41,805 nt of DNA from assembly GCA_019309115.1 (NCBI GenBank), contig JAFDGW010000021.1, positions 1 to 41,805 of the forward strand, written 5' to 3'. Each line of letters opens with the position of its first letter. Positions within the stretch are counted from its first letter, which is position 1. Shown here piece after piece: positions 33,600-41,472 of the stretch. Source of the DNA: Deltaproteobacteria bacterium. Lineage in GTDB: Bacteria; Desulfobacterota; Syntrophobacteria; Syntrophobacterales; Thermodesulforhabdaceae. The notes beneath the pieces are model-generated. The model had not been told where the DNA came from. It did no database searches and saw nothing but the letters and a program-made list of their open reading frames with translations. The position numbers and the translations under genes are program-made.

Positions 33600-33620
33600 C
33601 CCCCCACCAATGGTGGAGGG
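33600..33620 (-). promoter_or_regulatory. Hairpin covering the queA ribosome-binding site
   Basis: On the - strand CCCTCCACC (33620-33612) can pair with GGTGGGGGG (33608-33600) through a 3-nt ATT loop (9 bp with one G-U pair). The 3' arm includes the whole GGGGGG ribosome site, 4 nt before the ATG. The structure should hide the site unless opened, which points to translational control. No preQ1 riboswitch core was recognised just upstream. Confidence 0.5.
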
Positions 33621-33646
33621 TGTTCATAATCCAAAAGACGGCTACT

Positions 33647-33673
33647 GTCAAAAAACACCGCAGACCGATGCGG
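33647..33673 (-). terminator. Weak intrinsic terminator after nifS
   Basis: On the - strand CCGCA and TGCGG (33673-33669 with 33662-33658) flank a 6-nt loop and are followed by TGTTTTTTG. It lies about 40 nt past the desulfurase stop and 40 nt before queA, so it separates the two genes. The stem is short, so read-through into queA is likely. Confidence 0.55.
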
Positions 33674-33713
33674 GCTATCAGGTCGCTATGCCTACAAAGC
33701 CTTCTACAAGGCT

Positions 33714-34844
33714 TCAATTAAACAAACCGGCAAAGTAATCTATTGCAGCTCTGATTTCCTCCTCAGTCGTAAACCTACCAAGGGATAGTCGAATTGTGCC
33801 CAATGCAACTCCCGGACTCACGCCCATTGCTTCCAGTACATGCGAGATTTTCGGTTCATTACCGTGACAAGCCGCTCCAGCAGATGCTGCAATGCGGTTT
33901 TGCATCTTACCAAGCAATTCCGCAGACGACATGCCGGGAAAACCTATGCTTAGTGTATTGGGAAGCCTTGGGGCACCCTTGCCGTGAACCACTGCATTCG
34001 GAGTTGAAGCCAGAATGCCTTCCTCCAACATGTTTCTCAGCTTCTCAAGTCGAGCAATTTCCTCCCCAACCGTTTTAGATGCCATCTCGGCCGCCTCACC
34101 AAGGGCTACAATTTGTGCAACCGGCTCTGTACCAGGCCGTACGCCCCGTTCCTGTCCCGCGCCGAAAATTACTCTTTTGATAGGCGTATCTCTTTTCACA
34201 TAAAGAGCACCTATGCCTTTTGGCGCATAAGTCTTATGACCGGCGATACTTAGGAGATCGACCCCGAGTTCCCTTACATTTACTTCTATCTTTCCAAAAC
34301 TTTGGGCTGCATCGGAATGAAATATTACGCCTTTCGCCCTGGTAATTGTGGCGATTTCCTTAATGGGTTGAATAACCCCGGTTTCGTTATTTGCGTGCAT
34401 CACCGATACCAGTATGGTGTCGGGTCTGATTAACCTTTCAATCTCGCCTACATCAACTAATCCGTTTTTATCAACCGGCAGAAAGGTGACATCAAAACCT
34501 CGATGGATAAGTTCTACCATTGGTTCGATGACGGCCGGATGCTCAATCTTGGATGTTATGATGTGTCGTCCTTGATCCTTTAGAGCTTCAGCAACGCCAA
34601 ATATCGCTAGGTTGTTTGATTCCGTTCCACCACTGGTAAATATAATTTCTTCTGGAAAACAACCTATTGCGTTTGCCACTTTCTTGCGAGCTTCTTCAAC
34701 GGCTTTTTTTGCATCGCTTCCGTATGGATGGCTACATGACGGATTCCCGAACTTCTCTCGCAAGTAAGGAAGCATGACGTCAAGTACGGCAGGATCCACA
34801 GGCGTGGTTGCGTTGTAGTCAAGATAGATAAGAGATTCACTCAT
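33714..34844 (-). CDS. nifS/iscS: Cysteine desulfurase, NifS/IscS type
   Basis: Removes sulfur from cysteine for Fe-S cluster and thio-cofactor assembly. 376 residues. PLP Lys204 in SIAGHKTYAPKGIGALYVK, HANNETGVIQPI, SDAAQSFGKI, and the catalytic loop SAGAACHGNEPKISH with Cys326, as in group I enzymes. ATG at 34844 follows GAGGAGATAGAAAT. No iscU or nifU gene adjoins, so the sulfur acceptor is not shown here. It is 90 nt after the antiporter gene on the same strand and could share its riboswitch-controlled transcript, as no terminator was seen between. Confidence 0.94.
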   Translation of the reverse strand: MSESLIYLDYNATTPVDPAVLDVMLPYLREKFGNPSCSHPYGSDAKKAVEEARKKVANAIGCFPEEIIFTSGGTESNNLAIFGVAEALKDQGRHIITSKIEHPAVIEPMVELIHRGFDVTFLPVDKNGLVDVGEIERLIRPDTILVSVMHANNETGVIQPIKEIATITRAKGVIFHSDAAQSFGKIEVNVRELGVDLLSIAGHKTYAPKGIGALYVKRDTPIKRVIFGAGQERGVRPGTEPVAQIVALGEAAEMASKTVGEEIARLEKLRNMLEEGILASTPNAVVHGKGAPRLPNTLSIGFPGMSSAELLGKMQNRIAASAGAACHGNEPKISHVLEAMGVSPGVALGTIRLSLGRFTTEEEIRAAIDYFAGLFN

Positions 34845-34934
34845 ATTTCTATCTCCTCTATATTCTTACGAAATACTTCTCTCCTTTGTTGAACCCATCA
34901 CAGGTATCGAATTCTACAGTAATGGGAACCAACA

Positions 34935-36398
34935 TTACCAGTCATAAAGTATTTCCCAGTGCGTTTCGAAAGGTGGAGACGATGGGGTGTATCTATAGTC
35001 CATTGTTCTTCCCTTTCCCGGTTCTTTAGAGGGGTCTTCCCTCCAAAACCTGAGATAGATTGCTGGAATGAGCCGACCATTCTCGCGAATCCAGGTTTCC
35101 TTCTCTTCTATGACCTTCCATACTGTATTAAAGCGCTTGCTTCTCACCCGCTCACCGACATGAGGAAGTCCGAGCTTTTCCCTAAGTTCTCTAAACCTGT
35201 AAACAGCCCGTTTCTCTCCGTAATCGAGAATCCTTTCACCCAGAACCATGATGCCTATAGCACCCAGCGGTGCCGTGAGCAGAATAGAAAGCACGGCAAT
35301 AGCCAAAATAACCTCGCCGGACTGTACTCCAGCCTCAAGGGGAACCGCACCTATCGCAGCCTGAACCGTAGCCTTTGGAATGTAGGCCACTACACAAAAA
35401 AGCCGTTCTTTCCAGTTCAGGTCGGTTCCTAAGACACATAGATAGGTGCCAACACTTCTGAAAATAAGACCGACCCCGATGACCGCCGCTCCGGCAAGTC
35501 CAGCCTTCCACGCAACATGTATATTCACCTGAGCACCAACGAGCACAAACAGCAACAGTTCGGCAAAAACCCAGAGTTTTTTCAGCTTTTGGGAAATGAC
35601 GTGAGCAATGGGTTCTGCTTTATCAAGGATGACAAAGCCAATGGTCATTACTCCGAGCAGGCTGGCAAAGTGAATTCCAAAATTTTTAGCTTCCTCTTCA
35701 AACCACGTAAGAAGAATGGCAATGCCTATCACGATGAGGGTTCTCTTTGGGGGCCTCCAGTCGTACTTCGCAAATATCTTGTAAAGAAAGTAGCCTGGAA
35801 TTGCTCCAGCAATAATTCCAAGAATGATAGATATGGGCACTTCTGCAAGCTTTGCAGCGATGTTTACCTTGCCCTGGGTGTACATGCCCAGGAAAATTGT
35901 GAAAATTACGATAACGAAGACGTCGTCAATTGAGGAAGCAGCCAGTACAAGGGTGGGAATGCCCTTTTTTGCCCCCCTGCCACGATCCATAAAATCAATC
36001 ATCAGTGGAACGACAACGGCGGGAGACACAGCCCCGAGAATGGAGCCGAGTATTGCCGCATCAAGCCGGGATATGTGCAACCACTTGGGAGCAACCAGAA
36101 CAACACCTATTATTTCAAAAATTGCCGGAACGGCTGACATAAGAAGCGCTGGGCGTCCTACCTTGAAGAGGGTATCTCGATGTAATTCAAAGCCTGCCCT
36201 GAGCAAAATCACAATAAGGGCGATCTTTCTGAAATCGGCAGAAACATGCATCATTTCGGGTCGCATTATGCCGAGCACATAAGGGCCGACCAGGATACCG
36301 ACTATCAGCATTCCCACGAGGCCGGGAAGCTTCATTTTTCGGAACATATAATCGGCAAGCAGCCCTAGTATGACGATTACAGCTAAGCTGAACGCCAT
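34935..36398 (-). CDS. Cation:proton antiporter, CPA2 family
   Basis: 487 residues from ATG at 36398, which is preceded by GGAAGGAGGG; the frame runs back to 36434 into the terminator without a ribosome site. About twelve hydrophobic segments follow (LAVIVILGLLADYMF, LVGMLIVGILVGPYVLG, IALIVILLRAGFEL). The ion-binding pair is present in AASSIDDVFVIVIF (Asp-Asp, the electrogenic type), and the discontinuous-helix feature GAVSPAVVVPLMIDF precedes it. A soluble tail of about 80 residues (RFRELREKLGLPHVGE to HWEILYDW) ends the protein. It exchanges Na+ or K+ for protons in the inner membrane. A fluoride riboswitch and antitermination hairpins precede it, so expression should rise with fluoride. 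Confidence 0.9.
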   Translation of the reverse strand: MAFSLAVIVILGLLADYMFRKMKLPGLVGMLIVGILVGPYVLGIMRPEMMHVSADFRKIALIVILLRAGFELHRDTLFKVGRPALLMSAVPAIFEIIGVVLVAPKWLHISRLDAAILGSILGAVSPAVVVPLMIDFMDRGRGAKKGIPTLVLAASSIDDVFVIVIFTIFLGMYTQGKVNIAAKLAEVPISIILGIIAGAIPGYFLYKIFAKYDWRPPKRTLIVIGIAILLTWFEEEAKNFGIHFASLLGVMTIGFVILDKAEPIAHVISQKLKKLWVFAELLLFVLVGAQVNIHVAWKAGLAGAAVIGVGLIFRSVGTYLCVLGTDLNWKERLFCVVAYIPKATVQAAIGAVPLEAGVQSGEVILAIAVLSILLTAPLGAIGIMVLGERILDYGEKRAVYRFRELREKLGLPHVGERVRSKRFNTVWKVIEEKETWIRENGRLIPAIYLRFWREDPSKEPGKGRTMDYRYTPSSPPFETHWEILYDW

Positions 36399-36432
36399 TA
36401 GCACCCTCCTTCCCGATAATGTTTTAAAAAAC

Positions 36433-36464
36433 AAAAAACCCCGCTTCTTTAATCCGAAGCGGGG
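36433..36464 (-). terminator. Terminator arm of the fluoride riboswitch expression platform
   Basis: On the - strand CCCCGCTTC (36464-36456) pairs with GAAGCGGGG (36447-36439) through an 8-nt loop and is followed by TTTTTT (36438-36433). It ends transcription about 35 nt before the antiporter start. Its 5' arm can pair instead with GAGGCGGGG at 36513-36505, forming the antiterminator. Confidence 0.92.
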
Positions 36465-36494
36465 CGCTGAATCTAGCTGTACAAATCTACCACC

Positions 36495-36543
36495 CTGATG
36501 ACTTCCCCGCCTCGGTAGTTCAAGGCGGCACAGAAGTCATCAG
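36495..36543 (-). promoter_or_regulatory. Riboswitch expression platform: aptamer-competing hairpin and antiterminator strand
   Basis: CTGATGACTTC (36543-36533), which includes the pseudoknot strand of the aptamer, is the exact complement of GAAGTCATCAG (36505-36495). Inside it CCGCCT (36528-36523) pairs with AGGCGG (36512-36507). This long hairpin hides GAGGCGGGG (36513-36505), which otherwise pairs 9 bp with the terminator's 5' arm CCCCGCTTC. So the aptamer fold and this hairpin are mutually exclusive. Confidence 0.8.
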
Positions 36544-36590
36544 CCTGACATGTTTAAGTCATCAGGCATTTCGGGCAGACTTCATTGCCC
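36533..36590 (-). promoter_or_regulatory. Fluoride riboswitch (crcB motif) aptamer
   Basis: On the - strand the aptamer reads GGGC-A-AUGAAGUCU-GCCC-GAAAU, then a stem GCCUGA/UCAGGC, then UGAUGACUUC. This matches the crystallised Thermotoga petrophila fluoride aptamer position for position: P1 GGGC/GCCC (36590-36587 with 36576-36573), AUGA in the P1 loop, P2 (36567-36562 with 36548-36543, 13-nt loop), the invariant UGAUG after P2, and the pseudoknot GAAGUC (36583-36578) with GACUUC (36538-36533). The P2 loop is longer than in Thermotoga. It binds F- through Mg2+ ions. The 377-nt gap 36399-36775 holds only this leader, its promoter and the terminator. Confidence 0.93.
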
Positions 36591-36624
36591 TAAAGATTCC
36601 AAAGAACTCTCCTACGACTTTCCG

Positions 36625-36653
36625 CAAGTAACAAAATTCACAACTCCTGTCAA
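36625..36653 (-). promoter_or_regulatory. Promoter of the fluoride-controlled antiporter
   Basis: On the - strand a perfect TTGACA (36653-36648), a 17-nt spacer and TACTTG (36630-36625), a poor -10. Transcription would start near 36618, about 28 nt before the aptamer, giving a leader of about 220 nt before the antiporter ATG. Confidence 0.5.
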
Positions 36654-36775
36654 GGGACTGTCAAGATTGTTGAACAGGAACATAGTAGCACTGCTATTTC
36701 TTTGTCACATTATCGTTGCGCTCCTGTAGAATTATGCGAGTCAGGTTTTCAAAACACTTTCACTATCTCTTTAGA

Positions 36776-37186
36776 TTAGATGTGTTCTAGTATAGCCTTT
36801 CGCATCTCCTCCATTTTGCCTTCGCCGTAAGGTTTGCCGGGCCAGCTCGTGAGGAATCCATCGTTTTCAAACCGTGGAATCAAATGTATGTGAAAATGAT
36901 CAATAATCTGACCTGCCACACGGAAATTGTTTTGAAGCACATTCATGCCATCACAGCCGGTCGCTTTTCGCACTGCACGAGCAACCTTCGCAGCGACTAC
37001 AGCACATTCTTTAAGGTCCTCTTCATCCACGTCAAAAATGGACGTTGCATGACGCTTGGGTATAATTAAAGTATGCCCCGGGTTTATGGGATTGATGTCA
37101 AGAAATGCAAGGACAGAATCTGTTTCATAAAGCTTTGCCGACGGAATTTTCCCTTCGACAATTTGACAGAAAACACAAGAACTCAT
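36776..37186 (-). CDS. HIT-family nucleotide hydrolase
   Basis: 136 residues. The histidine triad is His97-Phe-His99-Ile-His101 in DHFHIHLIPRF, and the N-terminal CVFCQIVEGKIPSAKLYE with FLDINPINPGHTLIIPKRH is the common HinT/Hit arrangement. It hydrolyses nucleoside phosphoramidates or adenylylated compounds. ATG at 37186 follows GGAGGG. Single gene, divergent from the flavoprotein gene at 37295. It is upstream of the riboswitch leader, which has its own promoter. Confidence 0.94.
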   Translation of the reverse strand: MSSCVFCQIVEGKIPSAKLYETDSVLAFLDINPINPGHTLIIPKRHATSIFDVDEEDLKECAVVAAKVARAVRKATGCDGMNVLQNNFRVAGQIIDHFHIHLIPRFENDGFLTSWPGKPYGEGKMEEMRKAILEHI

Positions 37187-37294
37187 TCTTGCCCTCCTTT
37201 AAGGGTTGCTCATACAATATTGGTGATTTCCCTTTTAGTAATGTCATATTGGAAAAGTTTTCTCTCGAGGTCAACAATTCCAAAGGAGCACAGG

Positions 37295-37885
37295 ATGAAA
37301 CTGGTGGCTATTTACGGTTCTCCAAGAGTTAATGGAAACTCAGACCTTATGCTAAAGAATTTTCTGGAAGGAGCTGCCACGGTACCAAATGTTACAATAG
37401 AAGAGATCCGAATAAGAAGGCTGAACATCAAGGGTTGTCTTAGCTGCGGTTACTGCGACACAAAAGGAACATGTATTCAAAAAGACGACATGCACAAATT
37501 TTACAAAGCCCTAGCAACATGTGATCGCATAGTGGTAGCAAGCCCTAACTACTTTTATAGCGTACCGGGACAGCTCAAGTGTTTTATCGATCGAACTCAG
37601 GCCCTCTTTATGGCACAGAAACTCCCGGCAGATGTCGATGCCGGCTTACGCCCTCTGAAATCCCAAAACCGCAAAGGTTTTTTCCTGGGGGTAGGTGCCA
37701 CGAAAGGAAAGAGGCTTTTTGATTGTTGCAAAAAGACGATGTATTATTTTTTTGATGCAATCGGAGTCGAATACGGTGGTGATTATTGTGTAAACCAGGT
37801 GGATAAGAAGGGCGAGATTAAAAAATACCCAGAAATCCTGAAAAAATGCCGCGAATTCGGATTTAATTTTGTGAATTCAGATTGA
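37295..37885 (+). CDS. NAD(P)H-dependent FMN reductase / iron-sulfur flavoprotein-like flavodoxin-fold protein
   Basis: 196 residues from ATG at 37295, which has AAAGGAG upstream; the frame runs back to 37073 across the divergent HIT gene and has no ribosome site there. FMN phosphate loop GSPRVNGNSDLMLKNFLEG, cysteine cluster GCLSCGYCDTKGTCIQKDDM and PNYFYSVPGQLKCFIDR are typical of the NADPH-dependent FMN reductase/iron-sulfur flavoprotein group. The Cys spacing (C-x2-C-x2-C-x5-C) could bind a 4Fe-4S cluster. Redox partner unknown. Converges on enolase. Confidence 0.88.
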   Translation: MKLVAIYGSPRVNGNSDLMLKNFLEGAATVPNVTIEEIRIRRLNIKGCLSCGYCDTKGTCIQKDDMHKFYKALATCDRIVVASPNYFYSVPGQLKCFIDRTQALFMAQKLPADVDAGLRPLKSQNRKGFFLGVGATKGKRLFDCCKKTMYYFFDAIGVEYGGDYCVNQVDKKGEIKKYPEILKKCREFGFNFVNSD

Positions 37886-37886
37886 A

Positions 37887-37919
37887 GGTTGGAAACGGCA
37901 AATTGCACCGCTTCCAACC
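37887..37919. terminator. Bidirectional hairpin between the flavoprotein gene and enolase
   Basis: GGTTGGAA (37887-37894) pairs with TTCCAACC (37912-37919), extended by CGG/CCG after one mismatch. It starts directly after the + strand stop and lies 17 nt from the enolase stop on the - strand. T-tracts are short on both sides, so it is moderate at best. Confidence 0.6.
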
Positions 37920-37936
37920 AAAGAGGTTCTTTGTGC

Positions 37937-39229
<1,293 letters not shown>

Positions 39230-39294
39230 TTACCCCCCATACGCTTAAAGGTTAAACGATCTCATAAGGATGCTTATTTGTCCGCTGGTTAAAT

Positions 39295-39323
39295 ATATTA
39301 AGCCTTTCCACACGTTAATGCAA
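39295..39323 (-). promoter_or_regulatory. Promoter of eno
   Basis: On the - strand TTGCAT (39323-39318), a 17-nt spacer and TAATAT (39300-39295), giving a start near 39288 and a leader of about 60 nt. The -10 is good. Confidence 0.6.
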
Positions 39324-39328
39324 AGGGC

Positions 39329-39358
39329 TTGACCACATGGAAAAACTCTCAATATATT
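39329..39358 (+). promoter_or_regulatory. Promoter of efp
   Basis: TTGACC (39329-39334), an 18-nt spacer and TATATT (39353-39358). Its -35 lies 5 bp from the -35 of the opposing eno promoter, so the two polymerases cannot bind both at once. Transcription would begin near 39365, about 60 nt before efp. Confidence 0.65.
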
Positions 39359-39423
39359 GCCCCCACTAGGAGTGCATAAGAGTTCTGAAAACCAGACAAA
39401 AATACAATAAGGAAGGTGTGTAA

Positions 39424-39999
39424 ATGGGTGCAACACTTAATGCAGGAGACTTGAGGAAAGGGCTTAAACTGGAAATAGATGGCGAGCCGTACCTGATTGT
39501 GGACTTCGAGTTCACAAAGCCGGGCAAAGGCCAGGCTCTTTACAAATGCAGGTTGAAAAATCTTATCACCGGGGTCCAATTTGACAAAACCTACAGATCT
39601 GGAGACAAGTTCGTGGAAGCCGATACGGACGAACAAGAAGTCGAATACCTGTATAAAGATGGAAACAATTATTACTTTATGAACATGACCACCTACGAAC
39701 AGGTGGAAATGACGGCTGATCAGTTAGGTGATGCCGCAAATTTTCTTACGGAAAATCTTAAAGTTAACATGTTGTTTTTTAAAGACCGCCCGATAGGAAT
39801 TACTCTGCCAAACTTCGTAGAGCTAAAGGTCATAAAAGCAGAACCCGGTGTTAAGGGAGACACAGCTTCGGGAGCCACAAAACCAGTAACCCTGGAAACT
39901 GGCTATAAAGTTCAGGTCCCACTTTTTGTCGAAGAAGGAGATGTACTGAAGATTGACACCAGAACAGGAAGCTACGTGGAACGTGTATCGGCCAAGTAA
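39424..39999 (+). CDS. efp: Translation elongation factor P
   Basis: 191 residues, the usual length, three beta-barrel domains. The modification-loop Lys is Lys35 in FTKPGKGQALYKCRLKNLITG. Later segments are YLYKDGNNYYFMNMTTYEQV, LPNFVELKVIKAEPGVKGDTASGATKPVTLETGYKVQVPLFVEEGDVLKIDTRTGSYVERV, the C-terminal EF-P signature. It relieves ribosome stalling at consecutive prolines. The AAGGAAGG ribosome site precedes ATG at 39424. It overlaps epmA by one base, so factor and modifying enzyme are translated together. Confidence 0.97.
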   Translation: MGATLNAGDLRKGLKLEIDGEPYLIVDFEFTKPGKGQALYKCRLKNLITGVQFDKTYRSGDKFVEADTDEQEVEYLYKDGNNYYFMNMTTYEQVEMTADQLGDAANFLTENLKVNMLFFKDRPIGITLPNFVELKVIKAEPGVKGDTASGATKPVTLETGYKVQVPLFVEEGDVLKIDTRTGSYVERVSAK

Positions 40000-40916
40000 T
40001 GAAAGACAGTAGATATTTTGCAGAACGGCGGAGAGATATTGTTTTAACACTCCGCCGCTTTTTTTATGAAAAGGGTTTCTTGGAGGTAGAAACTCCTCTC
40101 ATTATTCAGGCTCCGGCACCGGAAATGCACATAGAACCTGTAAGGTCAGAAATCGGGTTTCTGATAACCAGCCCAGAACTCCACATGAAAATGCTTATTG
40201 CAAGAGGTTTTGGAAATATTTTCCAGATCTGCCGCGTTTTTAGAAAAGGCGAGTTCGGCAAGGTGCACCTCCCGGGATTTACCATTCTGGAATGGTACCG
40301 TACTAATGCGGATTATACTGATCTGATGAAGGATTGTAAGGAGCTTTTCTCCTACATCGCCAACTGCATTAATTGCTTCAAGGTATCATTTCGCCAAAGT
40401 ATGCTCACACCATCGGAACCATGGAAAATCATCACCGTTGAAGAAGCCTTTGTAAAATGGGCAGGCTGGAATCCTATTAAACAGTGGAATCGGGATCGAT
40501 TCTATATCGACCTGGTCGAGAAGGTGGAACCTCATCTTGGCTTCCCACAGCCGTGTATTCTGAAGAACTACCCGGCTTCGGAGTCTGCCCTTGCCCGGAT
40601 AAAAGAAAGCAATCCTGAGGTATGCGAGCGATTTGAAGTCTATTGGGGCGGCATCGAACTGGCTAACGGTTTCAGTGAGTTAACCGATCCCGTAGAACAA
40701 AGAAGACGGTTTGAGGATGTTATTCGATGGCGCAGATTGCATGGCCTTCCGAAGCTCCCAATGCCGGAACAATTTCTTGAAGAACTGGAGCAAATGCCGA
40801 AAACAGCAGGCATCGCTCTGGGGGTTGACAGGCTTGTTATGATATTTAGTGGAGCTGATTGTATTCAGGATGTGGTGCTTTTTTCAGAGGAGTTTTTGCC
40901 ACATGGAAATACCTGA
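39999..40916 (+). CDS. epmA: EF-P--lysine lysyltransferase (EpmA/PoxA/GenX)
   Basis: 305 residues, slightly shorter than E. coli EpmA (325). A class II lysyl-tRNA synthetase-like catalytic domain without the anticodon-binding domain: LRRFFYEKGFLEVETPLI, SPELHMKMLIARGFGNIFQICRVFRKGE, HLPGFTILEWYR (motif 2 region), and IALGVDRLVMIF (motif 3). It lysylates the loop Lys of EF-P. The stop of efp and the ATG overlap (TAATGA). EpmB, which supplies beta-lysine, is not in the window. The 3' end overlaps the DUF1285-like gene by 14 nt. Confidence 0.95.
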   Translation: MKDSRYFAERRRDIVLTLRRFFYEKGFLEVETPLIIQAPAPEMHIEPVRSEIGFLITSPELHMKMLIARGFGNIFQICRVFRKGEFGKVHLPGFTILEWYRTNADYTDLMKDCKELFSYIANCINCFKVSFRQSMLTPSEPWKIITVEEAFVKWAGWNPIKQWNRDRFYIDLVEKVEPHLGFPQPCILKNYPASESALARIKESNPEVCERFEVYWGGIELANGFSELTDPVEQRRRFEDVIRWRRLHGLPKLPMPEQFLEELEQMPKTAGIALGVDRLVMIFSGADCIQDVVLFSEEFLPHGNT

Positions 40917-41406
40917 ATATCAGAGACACATTTACGATTATTTCATCGACGAATACGGAAACTGGTTCTGCGAAGGTAACCCTGTGGAAGATCCGGATCT
41001 TTTCAGACTGCTGAGCCGCAGCCTATTCGAAAAAGGCGGAAAATACTTCATTCGGTGCGAAGGTGAAGTTCACCCAGTAAGGGTTGCTGATGCACCACTT
41101 TGGATAAAGTATTTGCATAAAACCGTGGACCCGAAAGGAAATCTTGCAGAAGTAACCATTGAACTTACGGATGGAAGAAAAGAAAAACTGGATACGAATT
41201 CCCTTTGCATCAGGGGTGACTCGGCGATTTACTGCCTCGCCACCAAAAGAAGACTTCTCGCTCGTTTTGGAAAAATTGCTTACTACGAATTGGCACAGCT
41301 GCTGGAATGGGACGAACAGAAGAACAAATACTTTCTGCCTATTGGAGGCAAAAAAATCGAAATAAAGAAATGCATGAAAACCGGTACTTTACAGAAAAGT
41401 TGCTAA
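40903..41406 (+). CDS. DUF1285-like conserved protein
   Basis: 167 residues from ATG at 40903; the frame extends to 40849 inside epmA, but GAGGAG precedes the later ATG by 10 nt. The segment IDEYGNWFCEGNPVEDPDLFRLLSRSLFEKGGKYFIRCEGEVHPVRVADAPLW has the spacing of DUF1285 (D-G-x-W, G-x-P-I, L-F-x-x-L, V-x-D-A-P). The function is unknown. Its place in the efp-epmA unit is interesting but may be chance. Confidence 0.65.
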   Translation: MEIPEYQRHIYDYFIDEYGNWFCEGNPVEDPDLFRLLSRSLFEKGGKYFIRCEGEVHPVRVADAPLWIKYLHKTVDPKGNLAEVTIELTDGRKEKLDTNSLCIRGDSAIYCLATKRRLLARFGKIAYYELAQLLEWDEQKNKYFLPIGGKKIEIKKCMKTGTLQKSC

Positions 41407-41411
41407 GAAAG

Positions 41412-41431
41412 CCCTGCTTTTTAAAGCGGGG
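41412..41431 (+). repeat. Hairpin next to the TnpB-like gene, possible element end
   Basis: CCCTGCTTT (41412-41420) pairs with AAAGCGGGG (41423-41431), 8-9 bp with one G-U pair, followed by ATGAATTAGGGGAGG. It starts 5 nt after the DUF1285-like stop. IS200/IS605 elements carry imperfect hairpins at their ends and this one is of that kind, but it could simply be an RNA 3'-end hairpin for the efp operon. Confidence 0.4.
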
Positions 41432-41472
41432 ATGAATTAGGGGAGGTGGGTGGGGTATAATCAAAAATAGCG

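Noticed and set aside
33596-33658. GTG-started extension of queA by 21 residues
   Set aside because: The ribosome site before ATG at 33595 is strong, QueA proteins start at this position, and the extension runs through the hairpin.
36495-36590. CUGAUGA plus GAAA motifs suggesting a hammerhead ribozyme, and the 180-nt structured leader suggesting 6S RNA
   Set aside because: The core order does not fit a hammerhead, and the whole pattern aligns position by position with the fluoride aptamer, which also explains the downstream competing hairpin.
37073-37294. N-terminal extension of the flavoprotein by 74 residues
   Set aside because: It overlaps the divergent HIT gene and the promoter region; the flavodoxin fold begins at the ATG at 37295.
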